A stretch of 64,000 nucleotides of DNA, taken from the NCBI GenBank assembly GCA_902584445.1, contig CACHZY010000002.1:1-64000 (forward strand), given 5' to 3'. A program made the translations under genes and the position numbers. Source of the stretch: an uncultured Bacteroidota bacterium (GTDB lineage Bacteria; Bacteroidota; Bacteroidia; Flavobacteriales; Flavobacteriaceae). Shown in pieces: positions 43,587-53,784 of the stretch. Each line of letters starts with the position of its first letter. Within the stretch, counting starts at the first letter, position 1. Under the pieces are notes generated by a model. It saw only the letters and a program-made list of their open reading frames with translations. It was not told the origin of the DNA and did not search any database.

Positions 43587-46500
43587 TTAAAATTGGAATT
43601 TAAGGTTTAAACCTATTTCCTTTAAATTAGGATATGCACCAGATTGATTTCCTTGAACATTTCCTGCCGAAACTCCAGCTTCAGGATCGGAATAAGGGAC
43701 ATTACTACTAATAATCCACAGATTGCGTCCTATTAAAGAGATACTTGCACTTTGAAATGGACCTAAAGCATCACTTGGGAGCTTGTAACTAAGAGATAGT
43801 TCCCTCAGTTTAACAAATGATGCATCGTATACATATTGTGCTTCAGGCATGTAAACATAACCTTCAACAGTAAGGTAGTCTTGGGCTTCTCCATAGATTA
43901 AATTTGGAGTACCATCTTCATTTACACCTGGGAGAAGTACTCCACCACCATCAGCTACAGGCTCTCTAATTCCAATTCCTTTGTCATTAAGCCTTACTGA
44001 TTCCTGTAAAATTCCTGTCAGAGATGAATATCTAGAATCGAGAGAGAAGACATCCCCACCTTCTTGAATATCAATTAAGAAACTTAGACCAAAATCTTTA
44101 TATTTTAATGTATTTTTAATACCACCAGTCCAGTCTGGAACAATATTTCCAAGAACCTCAGTATTTGAAGTAGTTCTTTCATAAGCTCCATTATCTTTTT
44201 TTAATTTTTGTCCGTTTTCGTGATAGATAAAATCTCTACCTCTTATGACTCCGAATGGCTCACCTTTTTTGGCACCAATTGAAACTCCACCTTGAACAGA
44301 AGCTAATTCAAGGTATTCAATTTCATTACCATTTGCGTCCTTACCAAGATCTTTCACCTCTGAAGTGTATGTAGACCAATTCGTTGTAATATCCCAACTG
44401 AAATCAGGGGTACTTATTGCTCTTGCAGACAGAACCGCTTCAAAACCAACATTCTCAACTGATCCAGCATTTACGTATAGAGCGGAACCTCCAGATGCAC
44501 TTGAGACATCTAAAGGTGTTATTAAATCCTCAGTTGTTCTATTGTAATATGATAAATCTAAATTAACTGATCTGTCAAATAGTTGTAATTCTAGTCCAAC
44601 TTCAGATTCTTTGGTTGTTTCAGACTTCAAAAGAGGATTATTAAATGTGGAGGGATTAGTACCAACAGGCTGTCCCCCAAAATTTGCCTGGAATAAATAT
44701 GATTGATATACTCTGTATGGATCAACATCTGCACCAACCTCTGCATAATTTAACCGGAGTTTGGCAAAGTCAAGAAAATCATCTTCAATTAACTCTGAAA
44801 GAATAACACTTGCAGATATTGAAGAGTAATCATAACTATTATTTCCTTTAGGTAAGGAAGAAGATCTATCAGATCTGTAGGTGCCTTCAAGGTAATATGT
44901 CTCGTCAAAACCAAGACTTAACCTACCATAAACACCATCTACTTTCTTTGTAGCATCATAAGCACTCAGCTCATTAGATGTTAAATCGCTTTTTGTATTA
45001 GCAAGAGTAAATAGGTCGGGTGTTTTCAGGCCTCCATTGGTTTCTGCGGTCAAATAATCCCATTCATTTACTCTTAAGTTTACACCAATATTCGCATCCA
45101 AACTTAAATTGTCGGTTAAGTATTTATTATAAGAGGCTATTAAGTCGTAGTTGATCTCAGATACAGTCCTATGGCTTACATAATAATATGGAACGTCATC
45201 AGATGAAACATTAATCCTTTCTTCTTTGACAAAATCATACTGATCGAAAGCAACTCTACCCAACAGTTTAATATCTCCCAGGTCATAATTAACAGATATG
45301 TTACCAAAATATCTATTTCGAGTATCAGTATTATACAGATTATATCTCATCCAATAGGGATTATCAAAATAGTGGGGGCTTAAGTTAGGATCTGTTCCTG
45401 TGGTATCCATTCCATACATATTCCAAGAATAGTTCTTACCTGTTTGATCTACAACGTATTTTTGCATGTCTAGATCAGTATTTGTAATCCACCATTGTCT
45501 GAAAGCTTGGAAAACATTTTGATTATCATAACCTGTTCCATATCTACCAGTTGCATCAGTTTTAGTGTAAGTGATATTAGCAGATGCAGATAGTTCATCA
45601 CTTAGATTTCTTGAACCAGAAAAGGTAAAGGAATTTCTATCGATTGAAGAATTAGGTAATATTCCTGTCATAGCAGTGTTAGTATACCCTAACCTGAAAC
45701 TACCAGAATCATCGGCGCCCTCAACTGAAATAGAGTTTGTTGAAACCATTTGTGTTTCAAAAAAATTTGCTACTGTACCAGAGGGAGCACCAGGTGTTTG
45801 AGGTGTAAGTTTTCCGTAATACTCAGTCAATTCTGGAATCATATTATAGTATTCGTACCTTAAATCTGCAGCGTTAAGTTTTGGACCAAAGGAAGCGTCG
45901 TCAGTCGTGTTTACTGCATATTCAAGACCTGCAGGTCCATCCCACTTTGAAAGCCAGTATCCATTTTCTCCGTCAGGAACTCCTCCATAACCAGCTCCAT
46001 ATTCATATTGATAGCTAGGTAATGTTGATTCATCCACTGAACCAATCATTATTTGAGAATTAAAAGTTATTCCTAATCCAGGTTTATCTTTTCCTTTTTT
46101 AGTAGTTATTAGAATCACTCCATTTGAAGCTCTAGAACCATACAATGCAGTAGCCGCAGCTCCCTTAAGTACAGAGACTGATTCAACGTCCTCAGGATTT
46201 ATGTCCATTGCTGCATTACCATAGTCAAATCCACCTCTTCCAGTCCTCATGTCACTTGTGTTTGGTGTTATATTACTTATTGGTGTTCCGTCAACAACAA
46301 ATAATGCTTGATTTGAGCCAGTTATAGAAGAGTAACCTCTAACGACAACATTTGCTGACCCACCCATGGTATTGTATGATTGGATATCTAAACCAGCTAT
46401 TTCCCCGCTCAAAGATTCAATTGGATTAACAGCTTTGACATCCTCAAGAGCTTCACCACTTAATTCTTGAACCGCATAACCGAGTGTTTTCTTTTCACGT

Positions 46501-46823
46501 GAGATACCTAGAGAGGTTACAACAACTTCATCTAGCGATAAATTAGAAGTAAGCGTAATAAGCAAAGTATTAGAATCAACTATTATTTGTTGGGAATCAA
46601 ATCCAACGAAGCTCACTTCAATAGTAACACCTTCATCACCTACTTCAATTGTAAAATTACCATCAAAATCAGTAGTAGTATTATTGTTGGTCATTGACTC
46701 AAAAATAGTTGCGCCCGGAAGTGGTAAACCCGATTCATCAACAACTTTACCTGAAACAGTAAATTGAGCGTTAATAATATTAAGTGATAGAGCAATTAAA
46801 CAAAAAGTCAATAATTTTTTCAT
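43587..46823 (-). CDS. SusC/RagA-type TonB-dependent transporter, full length
   Basis: 1078 residues from the ATG at 46823, which gives a clean signal peptide (M-K-K-L-L-T-F-C-L-I-A-L-S-L to N-A-Q). An ATG at 46844 is in frame but lies within the -7 element, so it is not used. After the signal come a carboxypeptidase-like regulatory domain (V-S-G-K-V-V-D-E-S-G-L-P-L-P-G-A-T, residues about 22-105), the plug (V-V-V-R-G-Y-S-S-I and L-F-V-V-D-G-T-P-I) and the barrel, ending L-K-F-Q-F. It forms an operon with the SusD gene. No anti-sigma factor or hybrid sensor is beside it. Confidence 0.96.
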   Translation of the reverse strand: MKKLLTFCLIALSLNIINAQFTVSGKVVDESGLPLPGATIFESMTNNNTTTDFDGNFTIEVGDEGVTIEVSFVGFDSQQIIVDSNTLLITLTSNLSLDEVVVTSLGISREKKTLGYAVQELSGEALEDVKAVNPIESLSGEIAGLDIQSYNTMGGSANVVVRGYSSITGSNQALFVVDGTPISNITPNTSDMRTGRGGFDYGNAAMDINPEDVESVSVLKGAAATALYGSRASNGVILITTKKGKDKPGLGITFNSQIMIGSVDESTLPSYQYEYGAGYGGVPDGENGYWLSKWDGPAGLEYAVNTTDDASFGPKLNAADLRYEYYNMIPELTEYYGKLTPQTPGAPSGTVANFFETQMVSTNSISVEGADDSGSFRLGYTNTAMTGILPNSSIDRNSFTFSGSRNLSDELSASANITYTKTDATGRYGTGYDNQNVFQAFRQWWITNTDLDMQKYVVDQTGKNYSWNMYGMDTTGTDPNLSPHYFDNPYWMRYNLYNTDTRNRYFGNISVNYDLGDIKLLGRVAFDQYDFVKEERINVSSDDVPYYYVSHRTVSEINYDLIASYNKYLTDNLSLDANIGVNLRVNEWDYLTAETNGGLKTPDLFTLANTKSDLTSNELSAYDATKKVDGVYGRLSLGFDETYYLEGTYRSDRSSSLPKGNNSYDYSSISASVILSELIEDDFLDFAKLRLNYAEVGADVDPYRVYQSYLFQANFGGQPVGTNPSTFNNPLLKSETTKESEVGLELQLFDRSVNLDLSYYNRTTEDLITPLDVSSASGGSALYVNAGSVENVGFEAVLSARAISTPDFSWDITTNWSTYTSEVKDLGKDANGNEIEYLELASVQGGVSIGAKKGEPFGVIRGRDFIYHENGQKLKKDNGAYERTTSNTEVLGNIVPDWTGGIKNTLKYKDFGLSFLIDIQEGGDVFSLDSRYSSLTGILQESVRLNDKGIGIREPVADGGGVLLPGVNEDGTPNLIYGEAQDYLTVEGYVYMPEAQYVYDASFVKLRELSLSYKLPSDALGPFQSASISLIGRNLWIISSNVPYSDPEAGVSAGNVQGNQSGAYPNLKEIGLNLKFQF

Positions 46824-46841
46824 AAGCTTTAAAATTGAATT

Positions 46842-46849
46842 CAAATCTA
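46842..46849 (-). promoter_or_regulatory. -7 promoter element of the second susCD operon
   Basis: On the minus strand TAGATTTG matches TAnnTTTG, 19 bases before the chosen ATG. The -33 region has no exact TTTG, so support is moderate. Confidence 0.5.
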
Positions 46850-47213
46850 GAAACTAATTTGACTGTAAATTTCTACTTAAAAAAAATATATTGCTTTTGA
46901 AGTTAATTTTATTGAATTATAATTTCCTGTGTTTTAAAAATGGTTATTTTTAAAATAATTAACAAAATTTTAAGAAATTCTCATAAAGTTAACAATTGAA
47001 AGTTTTATATTATTTTGACGTATAAACTATTTTCTTAAATAGAGTTAAAATTATTAACAATTAAAGGTAAAATATAGGAATAGATTTTTGTTATAATATT
47101 AAAAATTAAAAATAAACGTTTAGTCCTGGATATTTAATCAAGATTTTTTAAACATTTTAACATCAAATTTTGATCAATGATGAAACTTTCACAGATGAAA
47201 CAAAACTAATTAA
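46850..47213. other. Divergent intergenic region without a visible gene
   Basis: About 364 very AT-rich bases separate susC from the propeller gene at 47214. No open frame with a recognisable product, RNA gene or repeat is seen. ATCAAA-T-TTTGAT at 47162-47174 is a short perfect inverted repeat about 40 bases before the right-hand gene and could be a regulatory site; in such AT-rich DNA chance is possible. Confidence 0.5.
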
Positions 47214-48674
47214 ATGAAAAAAATATTTAATCTACTCGTTATTGTACCATTTATATTATTTGGACGAAACTCTATTTTTATTAAATCTGAAAAATCTATA
47301 AAAGTTGTATTTAGAAATGATTCCACTAAATTTTTATTATTAGATAATCGAATTATTGAAAGAATTGAGAATGTAAAACTGCAAGTTGGTAAAGTAAAAA
47401 AACACTCTTCAAACCCACTTTTTAAGGAAGAAAAAGATTGGGAAATGCGTTTCGATAATTTGTATGCAAATGTTATTTATGACAAAGAAGAAGATACATA
47501 TAAGTGCTGGTACAGTCCATTTATAGTTGACTCTCCTCTAAAAAATAAAGAGCCCCGTAAAAATAATATAAAGTACAGTCCCCCTCCAGTAAGAGAAATG
47601 GGTATTTGTTATGCTACATCAAAAGATGGAATTAAGTGGGAAAAACCAAACTTAGGTTTAATTAATTTTAATGGTAATAAAAAAAACAATATTGTTTGGA
47701 GAAGACCTCACGGAGCTGGAATTTTTAAAGATTTAGATGAACAAAATCCTGCTAGGAGATATAAAGTAATCTATAAACATATTCAAGAGGGAAATTGGGG
47801 TTTGAATGGAAGTGAGGGAAATAGTTTAGCTGTAAGTTTTTCTGAGGATGGTTTGAATTGGTCAGATAAAATAAATATAGCTGACTTTCCAGCAGATACA
47901 CATAACAATGCAAATTGGATACCTAACTTGAATAAATATGTTGCATTGACAAGGGACTGGGTTAAATTCGAAGGAAAAGAATGGGGACAACGTGCTGTTT
48001 TAAGAATTGAAAGCAATGATTTTATAAATTGGGAAAACCCAAAGCAAGTTCTTGTCGGAGAAAATTATGATTTACAAACATATGCCATGCCCTACTTTTT
48101 TTATGAGGGAGTTTTTTTAGGCTTAGTTGCTATACACGATCAAAAATCAGATAGGGTTTGGACTGAATTGGCTTTGAGTATTGATACAATTAAGTGGAGT
48201 AGAATTGATATTGGAAATCCTTTGATTCCTAATTCAGAAAAAAAGTTTGATTATGATTATGGTTGTATTTACGCGGCTGCAAAACCGATTATCAAAAATA
48301 ATGAAATTCAAATATATTATGGTAGTAGTGATTATTTACATTCTGGGTGGCGTAACGGCTATTTTAATCTGGCGACACTTAGACCTGACGGATTTGCCGG
48401 CTATGTGCAAGAGAACTTAGACAAAAAAGGTTTAATCGTTACAAAATCAATAAAATATAATGGTGGTTTTTTAAAGTTAACTGCAGACGTAGACAAGGGT
48501 GGGTATATTAAAGTTCTTGTATTTAACCGTAAAGGAGACCAAATAGGCAGTTCAAAACGTATTAAAAGAACTATTACAGATGAAACTGTTGAGTTCTATG
48601 AAGAAATTAGCGAAGAAAATATAAGCCTTAAAATAGAAATTAAAAAGGCTAAAGTTTATTCATTTAAAATTTGA
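47214..48674 (+). CDS. Secreted five-bladed beta-propeller glycoside-hydrolase-like protein
   Basis: 486 residues with a signal peptide (to about residue 20). The body reads like the five-bladed propellers of GH32/43/68/117 relatives: Y-D-K-E-E-D-T-Y-K-C-W-Y near residue 90, Y-A-T-S-K-D-G-I-K-W-E-K, F-S-E-D-G-L-N-W-S, Y-V-A-L-T-R-D-W, and I-Q-I-Y-Y-G-S-S-D-Y near 370, followed by a small C-terminal beta-sandwich with G-G-F-L-K-L-T-A-D-V. Repeated S-x-D-G-x-x-W motifs mark the blades. I cannot fix the family or substrate, and catalytic acids cannot be assigned with confidence. It faces a susC gene and converges on NanA. Confidence 0.7.
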   Translation: MKKIFNLLVIVPFILFGRNSIFIKSEKSIKVVFRNDSTKFLLLDNRIIERIENVKLQVGKVKKHSSNPLFKEEKDWEMRFDNLYANVIYDKEEDTYKCWYSPFIVDSPLKNKEPRKNNIKYSPPPVREMGICYATSKDGIKWEKPNLGLINFNGNKKNNIVWRRPHGAGIFKDLDEQNPARRYKVIYKHIQEGNWGLNGSEGNSLAVSFSEDGLNWSDKINIADFPADTHNNANWIPNLNKYVALTRDWVKFEGKEWGQRAVLRIESNDFINWENPKQVLVGENYDLQTYAMPYFFYEGVFLGLVAIHDQKSDRVWTELALSIDTIKWSRIDIGNPLIPNSEKKFDYDYGCIYAAAKPIIKNNEIQIYYGSSDYLHSGWRNGYFNLATLRPDGFAGYVQENLDKKGLIVTKSIKYNGGFLKLTADVDKGGYIKVLVFNRKGDQIGSSKRIKRTITDETVEFYEEISEENISLKIEIKKAKVYSFKI

Positions 48675-48697
48675 GTCAGCTATTTACAACCTAGCTC

Positions 48698-49603
48698 TCA
48701 AAAGAAATTAATTAATTTTAAATCTTCAATTAATTTATTTCTTTCAGAAGAGGTGAAATTTTTAAGGGGAGCTCTAGATGGGCCGCAGTCAATTCCAATA
48801 ATTTCCATAATTGCCTTTCCAGTTCTTACGCCACCTCCATTTTTGTTTAAAATTTCTACTACTTTAACTGAAAATTGTTGGATTTTTCTTGCCTCTTCTA
48901 TATTACCAGAATCAAAACAATTTATTATTTCATGATAGTAGGAGGACATATAATTATAAGTGCTTCCAACTGCTCCAATGGCTCCTAGAGTTAAACCTCC
49001 CAAAAGCGCTTCATCATATCCATTAAAAATTTCAAAATGACCATTTTTAAAATTTACACATTGCTGAAATTCCATATAATTGTTATGTGTGAATTTGATA
49101 CCCACTAAATTTGGAATACTTTTTGAAGCTTTTTCTAAAAAACTTTTCATGTCAACTTTTACATGTGAAACGGAAGGAATATGATAATAGTAGAATGGAA
49201 TATTTTTTGCACCCATAGCAATAGGCTTACAAAAGTCAATTAATGACTCCACATCTGATGGCGGAAAGAAACTTGGGCCCATTGTTGCAACTGCATCTAC
49301 TTTTAAGCTTTGAGAGTGAATTGCTAGATCTTGAGAACATTTGTAAGAGGGACTTCCAACATGACTGATTATTTTGAAATCTTTAGATTTGTACTTAATC
49401 CACTCCTCAAGTACTAATTTTCTTTCATGAACATCTAGTAAAGCCCCTTCACCAGTGGTACCACAGACAAACACTCCCTTAATACCGTTTTTTTTTAAAT
49501 AATTAGCATAGCTCTCAATAACATTTAGATTGATTGAGAAATTTGAGAGCATTGGAGTAAAGGTTGCTGCAATTAACCCTTTTATATTTAATTTTTTAAA
49601 CAT
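48698..49603 (-). CDS. nanA: N-acetylneuraminate lyase-like aldolase (DHDPS superfamily)
   Basis: NanA splits N-acetylneuraminate into pyruvate and N-acetylmannosamine. The 301-residue sequence has the superfamily marks G-T-T-G-E-G near residue 48, Tyr140 in Y-Y-Y-H-I-P, and Schiff-base Lys170 in G-I-K-F-T. The sialic-acid-lyase features are better than the dihydrodipicolinate ones: H-V-G, F-N-G-Y-D-E near 196 and G-A-V-G-S-T-Y-N. It overlaps the symporter gene by 8 bases. No nanE or nanK is in the window, so the product may be handled elsewhere or the real substrate may be another ulosonic acid or a 2-keto-3-deoxy sugar acid. Confidence 0.8.
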   Translation of the reverse strand: MFKKLNIKGLIAATFTPMLSNFSINLNVIESYANYLKKNGIKGVFVCGTTGEGALLDVHERKLVLEEWIKYKSKDFKIISHVGSPSYKCSQDLAIHSQSLKVDAVATMGPSFFPPSDVESLIDFCKPIAMGAKNIPFYYYHIPSVSHVKVDMKSFLEKASKSIPNLVGIKFTHNNYMEFQQCVNFKNGHFEIFNGYDEALLGGLTLGAIGAVGSTYNYMSSYYHEIINCFDSGNIEEARKIQQFSVKVVEILNKNGGGVRTGKAIMEIIGIDCGPSRAPLKNFTSSERNKLIEDLKLINFF

Positions 49604-52238
49604 ATTTTAATTTAGTAGTAAAAATAAGACTTGATAAAATTCCTATTAATATACACATTATCATACCTGTAGCAGTGTACAACAACAAATGAATACTGGT
49701 ATAATTGGAGATCAATATCTGAATAATTAAACTTCCTGTAAAACCAATTAGTGCTCCCTTTGAGTTTGCTCTTTTAAAAAAAACACCCAGAATAAATAGA
49801 CCACTCATGCTTCCAATAATTAAACCTAAAACTTTTTGAAAAACATCCCATAAAGATTTTATTTCAAATTCAGCCATGAATAAAGCAGCTGATGTTCCTA
49901 AAATACCAATTAATAATGTAGCAATCCTAGCAAGTTTTAATTTTTTTGTTGGATTCCAAAACCTAAAATGAATATCCTCACAATATGAGGTTGCAGCAGA
50001 ATTAATACTACTACTTACACTGGACATAGCTGCAGCTAAAATGCCGCTGATTAATAGTCCTACCACACCATTTGGAAGCTCTTTAACAATATACCATGGA
50101 AAAATAGCATCTCCATTAGTTAATGAAAAATTCATAGTCTCGGGATGCTGTCTAAAAAAAACAAATAGGGAAGTTCCAACAAAGAAAAATAAAAGTGTAG
50201 CTGGAATACTCAACCACATATTAGTAAGTAAGCTTTTTACTGCTCCATTTTTGTCAGCAGTTGTCAAATATCTTTGAACCATTGTTTGATCGCATGCATA
50301 AGTTGCAAGGGAAGAGAAATATCCTCCAAATATAACAACCCAAAATGTAGGCTTATTTAGATCTAGTGCCATATTAAAGACGTTAATTTTATCAAACTTA
50401 AGTCCTAAATTTAAAATTTCAAAAAATCCCCCGTCCACATTAGTAATAATAAAAAAGAGGCTTAGAAGAGCTCCTCCTATAAGTACAATAACTTGTAATG
50501 CATCTGTCCAAATTACAGCTTCAATTCCTCCCATTAACGTATATAGTAAACTTAATAAACCCATCGATAATACACAGGTGTATATATTAATTCCTGTTAC
50601 AACATTGATTGCTAAAGCAGGTAAAAATAAAATAACAGCCATTCTTCCTATTTGAAATAAAATAAAAGAAATGCTTCCAATCAATCTGAGTATAACATTA
50701 AACCTCAACTCCAAGTAATGGTATGCAGAAGTGATATTTGATTTTCTGTAGATTGGAATTAAAAAATAAATTATTAAAGGAGCTACCAATATAATTCCAG
50801 CATTTAACCATATGTAAGCCCAGTTAGCTGAATATGCTTTTGCAGGTATTGCCATGAAAGTAATTGCACTTAGAGCTGTCCCAAAAATACTTAATCCAGC
50901 AGCCCACCATGGTAACCTTCCTCCCCCTTTAAAATAATCATTAGTGCTTTTTTGTCTTTTTGAAAAGAAATACCCTATACATAGAAGTAAAATAAAATAA
51001 ATTGCAAGCACTAATGTGTTTAAATATCCAAAAGGACCTTGAGAATTTTTAATGTGACCTTTCAAAATTGATGGAGTTCTAACCCCTGGGCTAGTTTCTC
51101 CACTAATGATAAAAAAATTACCATTCCAATTTACTATGGGAGCAGTAACCACCCCGTAAGGTAACTCTGATATTTTTAATTTAGTTTTTGTTATTGTGTT
51201 ATAAACTAAAACATCTTTAGAAAACCCTTTATGATTTATTAATCTATCTCTTAAATGAAGCTTTAGCGAATCAACTATAGATTTTTCTCTGATTATATCC
51301 AACCTATTAATTGAATCTTCAAGTGATTTTATTTTTAAAAACTCTTTTCCGTCGGCACCTGAGGGTAAAAAAATAAACTCTAATCCTGATTTAAATGAAT
51401 TTCCTGCCATTACAGGGAAATTTATTTCTTTATCTAATGGTTCCCAATTATTATTAATCGGACTAAAGAAATAGCTATCTGACAAGATTTCAATAAAACT
51501 ATTTTTATTATATGATCTGCCGGAGAATAAATATAATCCATGTTCTTTCCCATTTGATTGTGATTGTAATACGCTATATGCTCTAGATAAACCAGGAACA
51601 GATGGAAGCTTTGTCCACTTATAGTCAAATGAATTGTTACTGGAAATATCTAATGAGAAAAAATGATTTGTAGTTTCACCCATATATTCACCTCCGGCCA
51701 CATATATTTTTTCACTAATTATACTTGCTGATAAATTGGCTAAGGGGATGGGTAATTCTGGTAATTTTTCAATTATAACACTTTCACTTACTGCCTCCCA
51801 TTTCATATAAAATACCTCAGAATATGTCTTGACATTATCGCGGCCACCAATACACAAAACTCCTTTGGGTGTCGTAATTGAATTTCCATAAGCAATAGGA
51901 TGTGGTAAGTTAAATGTTTTAGGGTGCCAATCATATTCGTTTCCTTTTCTCTTCAGCACATAAATTTTATCACTCCAATATTTTTTCCCACCTTCCCATG
52001 GCATTTCGTTTTGGAAATTAGCACCTCCCGCAATCAACATTACATCATTACTGATTCCAGCAAAACACCCAGCTAACCCTTTATTAGGTTGTCCCATTTC
52101 ATCCGGTAATTCGGCTATCACCTCCCAATCCATCAATGAGTTACTCGTGACCTGAGAAAACACAATAGAAGTAGTCATAATTATACCAATAAGCATATAG
52201 TTGTAACCAGTAAAATCTAGACTCATTAGAATCCTCAT
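49596..52238 (-). CDS. Fusion of kelch-type sialic-acid mutarotase and SSS-family sodium symporter
   Basis: An 880-residue two-part protein. After a signal or anchor stretch (residues about 15-30), residues 35-405 form a kelch propeller: G-L-A-G-C-F-A-G-I, L-I-A-G-G-A-N, L-C-I-G-G-R-D, Y-V-A-G-G-E-Y, L-F-S-G-R-S-Y and F-I-I-S-G-E-T, like NanM/YjhT and its cyclically permuted relatives. From about 410 to 875 follows a complete SSS transporter with D-Y-F-K-G-G-G-R-L-P-W-W-A-A-G-L-S-I-F-G-T and 13-14 helices. The fused mutarotase would hand the preferred anomer of sialic acid to the sodium symporter. The neighbour NanA supports a sialate-like cargo. Confidence 0.88.
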   Translation of the reverse strand: MRILMSLDFTGYNYMLIGIIMTTSIVFSQVTSNSLMDWEVIAELPDEMGQPNKGLAGCFAGISNDVMLIAGGANFQNEMPWEGGKKYWSDKIYVLKRKGNEYDWHPKTFNLPHPIAYGNSITTPKGVLCIGGRDNVKTYSEVFYMKWEAVSESVIIEKLPELPIPLANLSASIISEKIYVAGGEYMGETTNHFFSLDISSNNSFDYKWTKLPSVPGLSRAYSVLQSQSNGKEHGLYLFSGRSYNKNSFIEILSDSYFFSPINNNWEPLDKEINFPVMAGNSFKSGLEFIFLPSGADGKEFLKIKSLEDSINRLDIIREKSIVDSLKLHLRDRLINHKGFSKDVLVYNTITKTKLKISELPYGVVTAPIVNWNGNFFIISGETSPGVRTPSILKGHIKNSQGPFGYLNTLVLAIYFILLLCIGYFFSKRQKSTNDYFKGGGRLPWWAAGLSIFGTALSAITFMAIPAKAYSANWAYIWLNAGIILVAPLIIYFLIPIYRKSNITSAYHYLELRFNVILRLIGSISFILFQIGRMAVILFLPALAINVVTGINIYTCVLSMGLLSLLYTLMGGIEAVIWTDALQVIVLIGGALLSLFFIITNVDGGFFEILNLGLKFDKINVFNMALDLNKPTFWVVIFGGYFSSLATYACDQTMVQRYLTTADKNGAVKSLLTNMWLSIPATLLFFFVGTSLFVFFRQHPETMNFSLTNGDAIFPWYIVKELPNGVVGLLISGILAAAMSSVSSSINSAATSYCEDIHFRFWNPTKKLKLARIATLLIGILGTSAALFMAEFEIKSLWDVFQKVLGLIIGSMSGLFILGVFFKRANSKGALIGFTGSLIIQILISNYTSIHLLLYTATGMIMCILIGILSSLIFTTKLKYV

Positions 52239-52279
52239 TATATTTATTTTTAATAACTTTTAAATATCTAAATTTTATA

Positions 52280-53662
52280 TTGAAAAACTTTAATTACTTT
52301 TTCATTTTTACTTCACTTATTATATTAATATCGTGTAAAAATGGGGGTGAAGAATCGAAACCAAATGTATTATTTGTGGCGATTGATGATTTACGTCCCG
52401 AACTTAAATGTTATGGAGCTAAACATATAAAATCACCGAATATCGATCGATTATCTGAACAAGGGATTTTATTTAATAAAGCCTATTGTCAGGCTCCTCA
52501 TTGCGGACCCTCTAGATCATCACTTCTCTCAGGGGTAAGTACTTTAAATTATGAAGGAATTCCTCTAAAGCCATCGGATTTAGCTCCTGGTAAAATCACA
52601 CTTCCTGCAACCTTTAAAAAAGCTGGTTATTACACGATAAATAATGGAAAAATATTCCACCAGAGGGAGGACGAGAAAGAGGGTTGGTCTGAAGTACCTT
52701 TTTCATTGGTGAATGGTCTAAAAGGAAATAATCATCTTACTTTTCACGAAAAAAAATCTGCAAAATTTATACTTGAAAAAAATCAACGAGGACCGTTCTT
52801 TGAAGCCCCAGACGTACCTGACAATACTTATATCGATGGCCAAACATGTGATAAAACAATTTCAGATCTTAAAAGACTTGCTAAAATGGATAAACCTTTT
52901 TTTCTTGCATGTGGTTTCGTCCGTCCACACTTACCTTTTTATGCTCCTAAAAAATATTGGGATATATACCAAAGGGATGAGATTGAATTAGCGAACAATA
53001 GATATAAACCACATAATTCTCCTGATGCCCTTATTGGCTCTGGAGAATTTGGTAATTATAATGATAAAAATATAGAATATAATTCTGATGAATTTCACCT
53101 TATTTCAAGACACGGCTATTATGCTTGTATCAGCTATATAGATGCACTTTTTGGCAGGATTATGTCTACGCTAGATGACTTGGGGCTTAGAGATAATACA
53201 ATAATTATTTTATGGGGGGACCATGGATGGAATCTTGGCGAGCACAACTATTGGAGTAAACACAACCTTCTTTACACTTCAAAAAATGCACCACTTATTA
53301 TCTCTGCTCCGGGTCATAAAAAGAATGTAAAAACAGATGGAATTATTGAATTACTTGACATTTACCCAACTTTATGTGAACTAACAGGAATAGATCCTCC
53401 AAAACATCTAGAAGGAAAAAGTTTAGTGCCACTGATGAAAAATCCTAATAAATTAGGAAAAAAGGCTGCATTTAGTAAATGGAGAAATGGAACTTCTATT
53501 ACTACTACTGAATTTTCTTTCACAAAATGGGATGATAATCAAAGAATGCTTTTTGATCTAAAAAAAGATCCACTAGAAAATGAAAATATTGCTGAGAATC
53601 CAATCTATATGGAAAAGATTGAAGAGTTGAGTAAGCTAATTGAAAAGAGGATAGATCGATAA
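52280..53662 (+). CDS. Iduronate-2-sulfatase-like formylglycine sulfatase, lipoprotein
   Basis: 460 residues from a TTG at 52280; no ATG is available upstream, and the TTG gives a good lipoprotein signal (S-L-I-I-L-I-S-C). Cys75 in C-G-P-S-R is the formylglycine site; Asp36 and Asp37 bind calcium. L-F-V-A-I-D-D-L-R-P-E-L-K-C-Y-G and W-G-D-H-G-W-N-L-G-E-H-N-Y-W-S-K-H are signatures of the iduronate-2-sulfatase-like S1 subfamily, which acts on 2-sulfated uronic acids but also other sugars. It differs from the two sulfatases at 29655 and 31164. It is divergent from the symporter, with only 41 bases between starts. Confidence 0.93.
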   Translation: MKNFNYFFIFTSLIILISCKNGGEESKPNVLFVAIDDLRPELKCYGAKHIKSPNIDRLSEQGILFNKAYCQAPHCGPSRSSLLSGVSTLNYEGIPLKPSDLAPGKITLPATFKKAGYYTINNGKIFHQREDEKEGWSEVPFSLVNGLKGNNHLTFHEKKSAKFILEKNQRGPFFEAPDVPDNTYIDGQTCDKTISDLKRLAKMDKPFFLACGFVRPHLPFYAPKKYWDIYQRDEIELANNRYKPHNSPDALIGSGEFGNYNDKNIEYNSDEFHLISRHGYYACISYIDALFGRIMSTLDDLGLRDNTIIILWGDHGWNLGEHNYWSKHNLLYTSKNAPLIISAPGHKKNVKTDGIIELLDIYPTLCELTGIDPPKHLEGKSLVPLMKNPNKLGKKAAFSKWRNGTSITTTEFSFTKWDDNQRMLFDLKKDPLENENIAENPIYMEKIEELSKLIEKRIDR

Positions 53663-53784
53663 AAATTCTAATTTTTATTTATTTATAAACCCTTCCTCAA
53701 ATTTTTTTATAATTCAAAAAAAAAAATAATTAAATTGTATTTAAATAGAAATCAAATAATTAAATAAATTTTCTTAATTCTAAA

